Shown: positions 1 to 5,453 of the stretch, piece after piece
Numbering within the stretch: position 1 is the first letter of the stretch
Layout: the number at the start of each line of letters is the position of its first letter
Assembly (NCBI GenBank): GCA_030613765.1
Contig: JAUWLI010000176.1
Span: 1-6,485, forward strand
DNA length: 6,485 nt
Source: Phycisphaerae bacterium
Lineage (GTDB): Bacteria > Planctomycetota > Phycisphaerae > Sedimentisphaerales > SG8-4
Direction of reading: 5' to 3'
Program-made: the position numbers and the translations under genes
Notes under the pieces: model-generated
Databases searched by the model: none
Told to the model about the DNA's origin: nothing
What the model saw: only the letters and a program-made list of their open reading frames with translations

Positions 1-173
1 ATAGTAATGAGCGTTACTGGAGGGACCGCACATATCAATATGCTTGATAGCCAAGCGTAAAGGCTTAGAGGGTGGCCGCCATAGCCACTACAAACGAATA
101 ATAAAAGCCAGGCAGAGAAATAAGTGTTCAGGGCAATAGCAGTAATTTTGAGAACATAAGTAAGAGAGTTCAT
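1..173 (-). CDS. Probable small membrane protein, N-terminal part (runs off the left edge)
   Basis: Reading the minus strand from an ATG at 173-171, 57 codons stay open to the window edge. The product starts MNSLTYVLKITAIALN. It has a hydrophobic stretch at about residues 10-30, a short Gly/His/Pro turn (GYGGHPLS), and a second hydrophobic stretch at about residues 39-57 containing PPVTLIT. This two-helix hairpin with one early Lys resembles small uncharacterised inner-membrane proteins of many diderm bacteria; that likeness is from memory, not a search. An in-frame stop (TGA, plus-strand 209-207) lies upstream of the ATG. There is no clear Shine-Dalgarno sequence, and a 7-bp inverted repeat ends two bases before the start codon. 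The gene would be divergent from the secretion operon. Two short plus-strand frames, ending at 47 and 60, are the rival readings. Function unknown. Confidence 0.5.
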   Translation of the reverse strand, partial: MNSLTYVLKITAIALNTYFSAWLLLFVCSGYGGHPLSLYAWLSSILICAVPPVTLIT

Positions 174-175
174 TA

Positions 176-196
176 TAAATCTACAAAGCAGATTTA
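176..196. repeat. AT-rich inverted repeat beside the left-edge gene start
   Basis: TAAATCT (176-182) and AGATTTA (190-196) are perfect 7-bp arms around a 7-nt loop. On the minus strand the stem ends two bases before the ATG at 173, so it could mask the start codon in RNA or act as a protein-binding palindrome. On the plus strand it is not followed by a run of T, so a forward terminator is unlikely. The arms contain only one G:C pair, so the stem is weak. Confidence 0.4.
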
Positions 197-203
197 GTTT
201 ATT

Positions 204-227
204 AGTTCATAGTTCGTTGTTCGTAGT
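204..227. repeat. Degenerate heptamer tandem repeat (AGTTCRT type)
   Basis: Three consecutive 7-base units, AGTTCAT (204-210), AGTTCGT (211-217) and TGTTCGT (218-224), are followed by a fading fourth unit starting AGT. The sequence before 204 (TTAGTTTATT) looks like a more decayed extension. No coding frame is involved. Such runs are scattered in intergenic DNA of some environmental bacteria; no function is known to me. Confidence 0.6.
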
Positions 228-332
228 AAGGCGGGGTTTTTTAGCGAAATTCCCAGTTGTCAATCAAGCCTTTAGTGGATAGACAATAACACAAATAAAT
301 TAAAAATCAAAAAGAAAAATGGAAAAATAGGT

Positions 333-372
333 TGCGTAAATGCGTAAATGGGTGAATGAGTGAATGCGGGGA
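333..372. repeat. Degenerate octamer tandem repeat (TGNGTRAA type)
   Basis: Five adjacent 8-base units: TGCGTAAA (333-340), TGCGTAAA (341-348), TGGGTGAA (349-356), TGAGTGAA (357-364) and the degenerate TGCGGGGA (365-372). The first two are identical. The 8-base period excludes selection as codons, and no gene covers it. It lies just before the ATGACA-ended repeat cluster. Confidence 0.65.
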
Positions 373-394
373 GGTTATTTTACGTTATTGGCCA

Positions 395-560
395 GATTTC
401 TCGACTCCGTCCGCCTACGGCGGACTTCGGTCGAAATGACAAGGTTGAGATTGCTTCGCTGCCTTAATTGAGATTTTTCGCTGCGCTCAGAATGACAGAA
501 AACTGGATTCGGGGGCTGCGCTCGGGATGACAAGGATTGGGATTGCTTCGGCGGACGGGC
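395..560. repeat. Cluster of ATGACA-ended intergenic repeats ('CHSERSE' type on the reverse strand)
   Basis: Three related units end in ATGACA at 436-441, 492-497 and 527-532. Each begins with an AGATTT/GGATTC-like start and continues through a CGCTGCGCTC or GACTTCGGTC-like core. GATTGCTTCG occurs at 449-458 and again at 541-550, and the whole segment 436-458 nearly repeats at 527-550. The reverse strand translates into SERSEKS and STEVRRRRTESR strings, a well-known signature of this dispersed repeat in many bacterial phyla, often wrongly annotated as protein. The last part (548-563) has a GGCGGACGGGC piece resembling one arm of the hairpin at 401-434. Unit edges are approximate. Confidence 0.75.
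401..434. repeat. Strong two-part palindrome within the first ATGACA-ended repeat
   Basis: Inner arms GTCCGCC (409-415) and GGCGGAC (419-425) form a perfect 7-bp GC-rich stem around TAC. Outer arms TCGAC (401-405) and GTCGA (430-434) add 5 bp after a small internal loop. Either strand could fold as RNA, or as a cruciform in DNA. The inner part looks like a small palindrome nested in a larger dispersed repeat, since the other two units lack it. No run of T follows on the plus strand, so it is not a typical forward terminator. Confidence 0.65.
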
Positions 561-569
561 AGATTTACG

Positions 570-604
570 AAGTGAGAAGTGAAAAGGGATAAGGGAAAAG
601 GGAA
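570..604. repeat. Heptamer tandem repeat (AAGGGAA type), polypurine
   Basis: Five in-register 7-base units: AAGTGAG (570-576), AAGTGAA (577-583), AAGGGAT (584-590), AAGGGAA (591-597) and AAGGGAA (598-604). The block is almost pure purine on the plus strand. It has the same unit length as the run at 204-227 but a different sequence. It is non-coding. Confidence 0.7.
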
Positions 605-623
605 AAAAGTGCTTTATAAGCAC
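603..623 (-). terminator. Terminator-like hairpin read on the minus strand
   Basis: GTGCTT (609-614) and AAGCAC (618-623) are perfect 6-bp arms around a 3-base loop. On the minus strand the stem is followed directly by six T (plus-strand A 603-608) and then CCC. This has the form of an intrinsic terminator, but the stem is short and no minus-strand gene is seen to its right within the window. The A-run may simply be the end of the polypurine repeat. It could shield the region from antisense transcription, or be chance. Confidence 0.25.
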
Positions 624-684
624 CTCTCACCCCACAGCCCAGAAAATCAGCTTACAAACCGCGTTTACAGGCAAAATAAAGAGG

Positions 685-704
685 ATTGACTTATCAGGGT
701 CAAT
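685..704. promoter_or_regulatory. Possible operator: 6-bp inverted repeat upstream of gspE
   Basis: ATTGAC (685-690) and GTCAAT (699-704) are perfect inverted arms separated by 8 bases, a spacing usual for dimeric regulator sites. The repeat overlaps the -35 region of the candidate promoter at 691-720, where a bound protein would repress. No regulator is identified, and a 6-bp repeat can arise by chance in a region of this length. Confidence 0.2.
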
Positions 705-720
705 AAGTTAGCCTTACAAT
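691..720 (+). promoter_or_regulatory. Candidate sigma-70-type promoter for the secretion operon
   Basis: TTATCA (691-696) matches four of six bases of the -35 consensus. After 18 bases comes TACAAT (715-720), matching five of six bases of the -10 consensus. Transcription would start near 727 and leave a leader of roughly 215 bases before gspE. The better -35 look-alike TTGACT (686-691) is 23 bases from the -10 and too far away. This is a pattern match only, and the organism's promoter rules are unknown. Confidence 0.25.
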
Positions 721-943
721 ACGATATTTGGCCGGTGCATTTATCGGAATTGTGAGTTTTTTGCCTATAAAAACCAATTTTTTGTAACAAAATCCCCCTC
801 TCAAGCGTCTGATATAAGTGAAGGAATTGCTTCCCAGCAGGCATAAAGACCAAGGAGAGATTCTTTGTTGTTAACGTAACTTCTGTACTGATACAGGATT
901 ACGGATTTGCAGACTATCGAATTTGGAACTTTAGGTAACCAGA

Positions 944-2656
944 ATGAACTTTGACAGGAAGAAAAAAATAGGTCAGTTGCTTTGTGAAAAATCGTATTTA
1001 GACCGTTCCGGCCTTGAACTTGGACTTGCAGAACAAAAGGTTGAACATCGGCCGCTGGGCCAGATTCTCTTAAGGCTTGGTTATATAACGCAACCTCAGC
1101 TAAATGAATCACTTGCGCTTCAGGTGGGCATCAAAAAGATAGATTTGACCGATATTTCGATCAGCCCTGAAATCATCACCCTTGTACCTGCGGAATTGGT
1201 CAGCAAACACAGTATATTGCCGTTACGGCACGAGAACGGCCGTTTAGCTGTTGCGATGACGGACCCGTTCCGGCCGCAGGTAATCGAGGATTTGAGGCTT
1301 GTAAGTGGCCATCCGGTACGGCGATATTACGCTGAACCGGCCCAAATGGAAAATTCCATACTGAAGTTCTACGGCAGCAACGTGGCAAGGATGCTGGATA
1401 ATCTCGTCCCGATTGAACAGAGGCCGGAGGCTGAGATGGATAACGGTGATTACTCACCTGCCAAGCTGAGTGAGCTGGCCAGAGAGCCATCATTAGTTAA
1501 TCTTGTAAACTTGATAATACTGGAAGCGATTGAGGCCCGTGCAAGCGACATACACATCGAGCCGTTCGAGCATCAGGTAAAGATAAAGTACAGAATCGAC
1601 GGTATGCTCATGGAAAAGGCCCCATCATCCAAACGCCTGCAGGCGGCGATTATTTCGCGAATCAAGATCATGGCGGATATGAATATCGCTGAACGCTTTG
1701 TGCCGCAGGATGGACACATCGAATTTACCGGTAAACATGGCAGGGTCGATATTCGTGTCTCCACCGTTCCGACGGTACACGGCGAATCTGTTGAGCTGAG
1801 ACTTCTCGATAGAACCGTATCATTGATAGGGCTTGAAGAGCTGGGGATGAACACACAATCTCTGGAAGGCTTCGATCAATGTCTGCGTAAGACACACGGC
1901 ATTGTGCTTGTTACCGGGCCGACCGGGTGCGGAAAGACAACGACCCTTTACGCGGCATTAAAAAAGATATATTCGCCGGCTGTGAAGATGATAACGATAG
2001 AAGACCCGGTTGAATATCAGCTTGAAGGTATTAACCAGATGCCGGTCAATCCAAAAAGAGGCCTGACATTTGCCATGGGCTTAAGACACATTCTCCGGCA
2101 GGACCCTGATATTATAATGGTAGGAGAGATCCGAGATAAAGAAACTGCCAATATTTCAATTCGTGCAGCCTTGACCGGACATCTTGTTTTCTCAACACTT
2201 CACACCAACGACGCGCCCGGGGCAATTACAAGATTGATTGATATGGGTGTTGAGCCATTCCTGTTAGCCAGTTCTTTAGAGGCAGTGTTGGCTCAAAGGC
2301 TGATTCGTACGATTTGTTCGAACTGCAAAAAGCCTTACAAGCCGGACGAAACGCTCATCAGGACCTTGAACGGCTCGGTGGACATCAAACCCGATACACA
2401 GTTTTACCACGGCGCCGGTTGTAATGAGTGTATGCAAAGCGGGATGAAGGGAAGAACGGGTATATTTGAGATGCTCAGGATAACAGCTACGCTGCGTGAC
2501 TTGATAGCAGCAAAACCGACGACCGAACAAATTATAAAGGCGGCACCGGCAGACCATATAAGTATGGAACACGACGGTATCGCCAAGGTGTTGAAGGGTA
2601 TCACGACTCCTGAGGAGGTTATGAGAGTTGCCAAGAGTATCGGTGAAGAAGATTGA
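944..2656 (+). CDS. gspE: Type II secretion ATPase GspE (PilB/GspE family)
   Basis: Cytoplasmic hexameric ATPase that powers pseudopilus assembly. Its 570 residues comprise an N-terminal MshEN-type region, an N2 domain (LVNLVNLIILEAIEARASDIHIEP onward) and a RecA-like motor. Visible motor motifs are Walker A GPTGCGKT (325-332, Lys331), Asp box ITIEDPVE (350-357), Walker B region DPDIIMVGEIRD (387-398, Glu395) and His box TGHLVFSTLHTND (411-423). Two CxxC pairs (Cys458/461 and Cys493/496) form the zinc-binding tetracysteine site typical of GspE and PilB. Two 24-residue repeats (8-31 and 37-60) match the MshEN cyclic-di-GMP fold, but the usual RLG arginines are Lys8 and Pro37. Start: ATG at 944, seven bases after a weak AGGT; the MshEN repeat begins almost at once, supporting it. 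First gene of the operon. A pilus PilB is possible by family alone, but the genes downstream favour T2SS. Confidence 0.93.
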   Translation: MNFDRKKKIGQLLCEKSYLDRSGLELGLAEQKVEHRPLGQILLRLGYITQPQLNESLALQVGIKKIDLTDISISPEIITLVPAELVSKHSILPLRHENGRLAVAMTDPFRPQVIEDLRLVSGHPVRRYYAEPAQMENSILKFYGSNVARMLDNLVPIEQRPEAEMDNGDYSPAKLSELAREPSLVNLVNLIILEAIEARASDIHIEPFEHQVKIKYRIDGMLMEKAPSSKRLQAAIISRIKIMADMNIAERFVPQDGHIEFTGKHGRVDIRVSTVPTVHGESVELRLLDRTVSLIGLEELGMNTQSLEGFDQCLRKTHGIVLVTGPTGCGKTTTLYAALKKIYSPAVKMITIEDPVEYQLEGINQMPVNPKRGLTFAMGLRHILRQDPDIIMVGEIRDKETANISIRAALTGHLVFSTLHTNDAPGAITRLIDMGVEPFLLASSLEAVLAQRLIRTICSNCKKPYKPDETLIRTLNGSVDIKPDTQFYHGAGCNECMQSGMKGRTGIFEMLRITATLRDLIAAKPTTEQIIKAAPADHISMEHDGIAKVLKGITTPEEVMRVAKSIGEED

Positions 2657-2694
2657 ATCGTATCTCGCCGGACACAATACGAAGTCCGAACTAT

Positions 2695-2710
2695 GAGAGG
2701 CTAAATCGTG
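2695..2710 (+). promoter_or_regulatory. Ribosome site setting the GTG start of gspF
   Basis: GAGAGG (2695-2700) lies seven bases before the GTG at 2708-2710. The only nearby ATG (2693) opens a three-codon frame ending in TAA at 2702-2704, so GTG is the sensible start. It gives the expected GspF N-terminus MGQYSYKAVE. Confidence 0.7.
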
Positions 2711-3970
2711 GGTCAGTATTCTTATAAGGCAGTTGAGCAAGGCGGCGGGAACATCGCTGGAACTATTGAAGCAGTGGACAGAAAAAGTGCCGTTGCCGCC
2801 CTGGCTGACAAAGGTCAGTTTGTTTTAGAGCTGGCTCAGGAAGCTCAAGCAACGAGCGTCAACGGTGAAAAGAAGGCAGAGTTAGACCTGAGCAGGTTGT
2901 TGAATTTTGGCTCTCGAAGGATTACCAGCAAAGATATATTAGCTATTACCAGCCAGTTGAGCACAGCCTTGAGAGCGGGACTTCCCATGCTTAACGGCCT
3001 TGAAATCATTCGCGACCAACAGCACAAACCGTCAACAAAGAATATGTTGAATGAGCTTGTCAAGTCGGTAAGTTCCGGCCAATCCCTTTCAGAGGCCATG
3101 GCCGGGTACGAGAATACTTTCAGCCCGTTGTATCTTTCGATGGTAAGAGTTGGGGAAACGGGAGGGATGCTCGACGAGACAACGACCCAGCTGGCAACAA
3201 TGCTGAGCAGAGAAGGGAAAATAAAATCCAATATGAAAAATGCCTCAGCTTATCCTATCTTCGTTTTGTGCATCGGGCTTGTCTCGGCGGTTATCATAAT
3301 AACCTGGGTACTGCCGAAAATATTAGGGATGATGGGTGACGCGACTGTGGCATATCCCTTGCCTACAAGAGTGCTTTTGGGATTGAGCGATTCGATAAAA
3401 AGTTTATTTACGACGGTACACGGTTGGGCTATTGTAGCTGTAACTTTCGTGGGACTGCATTTGCTGCGAAGATGGGTAAAGGCGGAGGGCAGAATCAAAT
3501 GGGACGCTTTTAAGCTCAAAATTCCCATTTTGGGTTCGGTCCTGCGCACAATAGCAGTGGGCAGGTTTGCCAGGACCCTTGGAGCACTGACCAAAGGAGG
3601 CGTCACAATTTTGGAGGCGCTTAGTGTTGTTCGTGACACCCTTGGCAATGAATTATTGGGCAGAGAAATTGATGCTGTAGCCGAAGAGGTCAAGCGGGGC
3701 GAGTCGCTGGCCGGGCCTTTGGGCAAGTCAGGATACTTCCCGCCTTTACTTGTGCAAATCGTCTCTATTGGCGAGCAGACAGGAACGCTCGATGACTTAC
3801 TGCTCAATGCCGCTGACACCTTCGATGATGAAGCAGACTCGGCGATAAACAGGTTTATGGCAATCTTCCCTGCGATTTTGATACTCCTGCTGGCTTTAGT
3901 GGTAGGTTTTATAATAGCGGCGACTCTGCTGCCAATAATTTCAATGCAATTTAGCGCAGGAGCGCTTTGA
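2708..3970 (+). CDS. gspF: Type II secretion inner-membrane platform protein GspF
   Basis: Polytopic inner-membrane protein that couples GspE to pseudopilin assembly. At 420 residues it has family length. The N-terminal cytoplasmic segment opens with the family-typical YSYKAVEQGGGNIAGTIEA. Two homologous GspF half-domains follow, at about 75-200 and 280-405. Each contains the family G-E-x-G-x-LD element: GETGGMLDE (149-157) and GEQTGTLDD (355-363). Membrane segments are at about 181-203 (PIFVLCIGLVSAVIII), 238-254 and 384-411. The gene begins with GTG behind a good GAGAGG site and lies 51 bases after gspE. That gap holds a 5-bp inverted repeat (CGGAC 2669-2673 / GTCCG 2684-2688) that looks too weak to matter. 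PilC of type IV pili is the same fold; context decides for T2SS. Confidence 0.93.
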   Translation: MGQYSYKAVEQGGGNIAGTIEAVDRKSAVAALADKGQFVLELAQEAQATSVNGEKKAELDLSRLLNFGSRRITSKDILAITSQLSTALRAGLPMLNGLEIIRDQQHKPSTKNMLNELVKSVSSGQSLSEAMAGYENTFSPLYLSMVRVGETGGMLDETTTQLATMLSREGKIKSNMKNASAYPIFVLCIGLVSAVIIITWVLPKILGMMGDATVAYPLPTRVLLGLSDSIKSLFTTVHGWAIVAVTFVGLHLLRRWVKAEGRIKWDAFKLKIPILGSVLRTIAVGRFARTLGALTKGGVTILEALSVVRDTLGNELLGREIDAVAEEVKRGESLAGPLGKSGYFPPLLVQIVSIGEQTGTLDDLLLNAADTFDDEADSAINRFMAIFPAILILLLALVVGFIIAATLLPIISMQFSAGAL

Positions 3971-3991
3971 GTTTCGGTTTTTTCAAATATT

Positions 3992-3999
3992 AGGAAAGG
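3992..3999 (+). promoter_or_regulatory. Strong ribosome site for gspG
   Basis: AGGAAAGG lies seven bases before the gspG ATG at 4007 and is the best Shine-Dalgarno match in the window. This fits the major pseudopilin being needed in far greater amounts than its operon neighbours. Confidence 0.65.
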
Positions 4000-4006
4000 T
4001 ATCCAA

Positions 4007-4438
4007 ATGAGACGGAACAAAAGGGGAAATAAGGCGTTCACACTTGTCGAACTACTCGTTGTAATTGTGATATTATCTATGCTTGCTGCATTTGCGGCTC
4101 CTAAATTCTTTCATTACATAGGCAAGTCCAAGAAGGACCTAACAAAGCCCAGTTTGGCGTTTGTAGAGAACGCAATTGAGAGATTTGCTATTGACTGTCA
4201 ACGATATCCCGATGACTCCGAGGGGCTTGAAGTGCTACTTGTTATGCCTGATGACATTGAAGAAGGGAAGTGGACCGGGCCTTACCTCAAGGCAAGCCAG
4301 TTGAATGACCCATGGGGCAATCCAATAGACTATCAGGCAGAGGGTGAAATTAATCCCGGAAGTTACGATTTGATAAGTTACGGAGCAGACGGTGTAGAAG
4401 GCGGCGAAGGTGACGATGCAGACCAATATAACGATTAA
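4007..4438 (+). CDS. gspG: Major pseudopilin GspG
   Basis: Main subunit of the periplasmic pseudopilus. Of 143 residues, a basic 10-residue leader (MRRNKRGNKA) precedes FTLVELLVVIVILSMLAAFA, the prepilin cleavage and assembly helix, with Glu15 as mature Glu5. The residue before the cut is Ala10 rather than the usual Gly. The rest fits the GspG signature: a long helix with ENAIERFAIDCQRYPDDSEGLEVL (54-77, compare the common LDNGRYP-TEQGL pattern), PWGNP (102-106) and a C-terminal acidic loop YDLISYGADGVEGGEGDDAD (120-139) matching the calcium-binding loop of GspG. Cys64 in the IDCQRYP segment is unusual but isolated. The gene starts 36 bases after gspF and has the strongest ribosome site in the operon. 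It requires a prepilin peptidase (GspO/PilD) not encoded here. Confidence 0.94.
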   Translation: MRRNKRGNKAFTLVELLVVIVILSMLAAFAAPKFFHYIGKSKKDLTKPSLAFVENAIERFAIDCQRYPDDSEGLEVLLVMPDDIEEGKWTGPYLKASQLNDPWGNPIDYQAEGEINPGSYDLISYGADGVEGGEGDDADQYND

Positions 4439-4460
4439 AGTAGTTTTGAGTTTTTGAATT

Positions 4461-5030
4461 ATGTGTATGAACAAGCAAAAACAAAATACAAAAGCTGGTT
4501 TTACTATTATTGAGTTACTGGTGGTAATAACTATTATCGCGCTTATTGCCGGCGTCGGTGGCGGGTATTACATAGGGACATACAATAGGATGCTGGTTGA
4601 AAAAGCAGCACGGGACTTTTTTCTTGCAGCTAAATACGCCAGAATAATGGCTATTGAGCGACAAAAACCCTATAGGATAGAAATGGATGCCACCAACGGC
4701 GGTTTTTACCTGGCTACCGACCAATTGAATCAAGAGACTGAACAGACAGAGCAGACGATAGTGCGGGACTTGTACTCAAAGCCGGTGGAATTTGACGGTG
4801 CTGTCAAATTCGAGAATATTCAAATAACACCCATTGGTTCGGAATCATCTGATGAACAGACAGCAATAGTTTTTTCTCCGAACGGCACCGCGCAGTCAGC
4901 GGCAATACAAATTGGCGACGGCAAAAATCATTATACTGTAAATATCTACGCCGCGACCGGCAAAGCGGCGGTACTACAGGGCACGGCCCAGGAAATTAAA
5001 ATCTTCACTGTCGATTTGGACCAGGAATGA
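4461..5030 (+). CDS. gspH: Minor pseudopilin GspH
   Basis: Minor pseudopilin of 189 residues near the pseudopilus tip. The leader MCMNKQKQNTKAG ends at Gly13, followed by FTIIELLVVITIIALIAGVG with Glu18 as mature Glu5. The N-terminal helix continues through a helix of the GspH/FimT type (EKAARDFFLAAKYARIMAIE, 47-66), then a beta-rich domain with VFSPNGTAQ (137-145) and a late TGKAAV strand (166-171), matching the F-x-P-x-G-t and t-G-x-v features of the family. The ribosome site is poor: only a GAG about ten bases upstream. ATG 4467 (Met3) is an equally possible start and would only shorten the leader. Its stop overlaps the gspI start. FimT-like type IV pilus proteins share this domain; position between G and I supports GspH. 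Confidence 0.85.
   Translation: MCMNKQKQNTKAGFTIIELLVVITIIALIAGVGGGYYIGTYNRMLVEKAARDFFLAAKYARIMAIERQKPYRIEMDATNGGFYLATDQLNQETEQTEQTIVRDLYSKPVEFDGAVKFENIQITPIGSESSDEQTAIVFSPNGTAQSAAIQIGDGKNHYTVNIYAATGKAAVLQGTAQEIKIFTVDLDQE
5027..5030 (+). other. ATGA overlap joining gspH and gspI
   Basis: The gspI ATG (5027-5029) and the gspH TGA (5028-5030) share four bases. This usually means that translation of the second gene depends on ribosomes finishing the first, which would keep the two minor pseudopilins in similar amounts. A GGA at 5018-5020 may help re-initiation. Confidence 0.8.
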
Positions 5031-5449
5031 GAACAAGGACAAAAAGAAACAAAAGAGGTTTTACTCTGGTTGAGACAATCACCGCAAGTGCTATCCTTTC
5101 CGGAGCTGTTTTGACCCTGGTGGCAATAACTACCCAGTCTCTGACTGGAACAAGACTTAACAGGCAATACGAGGTAGCGGCTTCAATAATAGAGAAGCAG
5201 CTTAGTTTGCTTGACTATATCGGCATCGATGAATTCATCGAATTAGGACGCGCAGACGGCGTCGTTGAAGATTTCGAGCCGGGATATCACTGGGAAGTTA
5301 CTACCGAATACCAGGGTATAGACAGTCTTTATCTGGTAACAATAACTGTTACATGGATCGAACGGAATCGACCGTATAGCGTCTCTGTACAAACAAGGCT
5401 CAATGGTATGAGCACGTATGTTGGAGCCGAAGAAACAGAGCAAGAGTAA
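5027..5449 (+). CDS. gspI: Minor pseudopilin GspI
   Basis: Minor pseudopilin of 140 residues, known in the family to form the tip complex with GspJ and GspK. The basic leader MRTRTKRNKRG is cut after Gly11, giving FTLVETITASAILSGAVLTLVA with Glu16 as mature Glu5. The following segment YEVAASIIEKQLSLLDYIG (48-66) matches the GspI helix pattern of a-x-x-i-A-E-x-q-l. The remainder is a small beta-rich domain ending in VTITVTWIERNRPYSVSVQTRL, like the family's v-x-V-x-W strand followed by a strand ending the fold. Length is close to typical GspI. Translation is probably coupled to gspH through the ATGA overlap, and gspJ starts four bases after its stop. Confidence 0.85.
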   Translation: MRTRTKRNKRGFTLVETITASAILSGAVLTLVAITTQSLTGTRLNRQYEVAASIIEKQLSLLDYIGIDEFIELGRADGVVEDFEPGYHWEVTTEYQGIDSLYLVTITVTWIERNRPYSVSVQTRLNGMSTYVGAEETEQE

Positions 5450-5453
5450 TTAA

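Larger units (their letters stand above)
174..943. other. 770-bp gene-free region upstream of gspE, rich in short repeats
   Basis: No open frame here has a credible start, ribosome site and protein-like composition. The longest minus-strand frame (375-623) is made of translated repeats. Bases 174-623 hold short-period tandem repeats and ATGACA-ended repeats, listed separately. Bases 624-943 look like unique sequence and probably contain the promoter and leader of the secretion operon. I see no tRNA, rRNA fragment, CRISPR array or riboswitch that I can identify. Confidence 0.7.

Noticed and set aside
1..60. Plus-strand tail frames ending at 60 (IVMSVTGGTAHINMLDSQA) and at 47 (SNERYWRDRTYQYA)
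   Set aside because: Each could be the C-terminus of a gene entering from the left, but they are 19 and 14 codons long and conflict with the longer minus-strand frame, which has a coherent membrane-protein pattern. Not excluded without more sequence.
1..105. Possible structured RNA: GTGGC (73-77) pairing GCCAC (84-88), AGCC/GGCT, and a GCGTAAAG element
   Set aside because: I tried to fit it to cyclic-di-GMP and cobalamin riboswitch cores, but the conserved residues do not line up and the hairpins are short.
238..263. Minus-strand TTGACA (263-258) as a promoter for the left-edge gene
   Set aside because: The -35 match is perfect, but the only -10-like sequence (TAAAAA, 243-238) is 14 bases away, too short, and matches poorly.
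375..623. Minus-strand 82-residue frame with CHSERSEKS and STEVRRRRTESR strings
   Set aside because: These strings are the translated form of a dispersed DNA repeat, and the frame also spans the heptamer run. No ribosome site or protein-like composition is seen.
818..874. 18-codon plus-strand frame starting GTG in the gspE leader
   Set aside because: There is no ribosome site, no recognisable leader-peptide pattern such as repeated regulatory codons, and no following terminator/antiterminator pair.
2693..2704. Three-codon frames just before gspF (ATGAGAGGCTAA) and before gspK (ATGAGCATGTAA, 6165-6176)
   Set aside because: The likeness is curious, but such short frames are expected by chance and neither has its own ribosome site.
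3250..4041. 263-residue minus-strand frame opposite gspF and the start of gspG
   Set aside because: It is antisense to clearly recognised genes, with a Ser/Thr/Pro/Lys-rich composition typical of a shadow frame.
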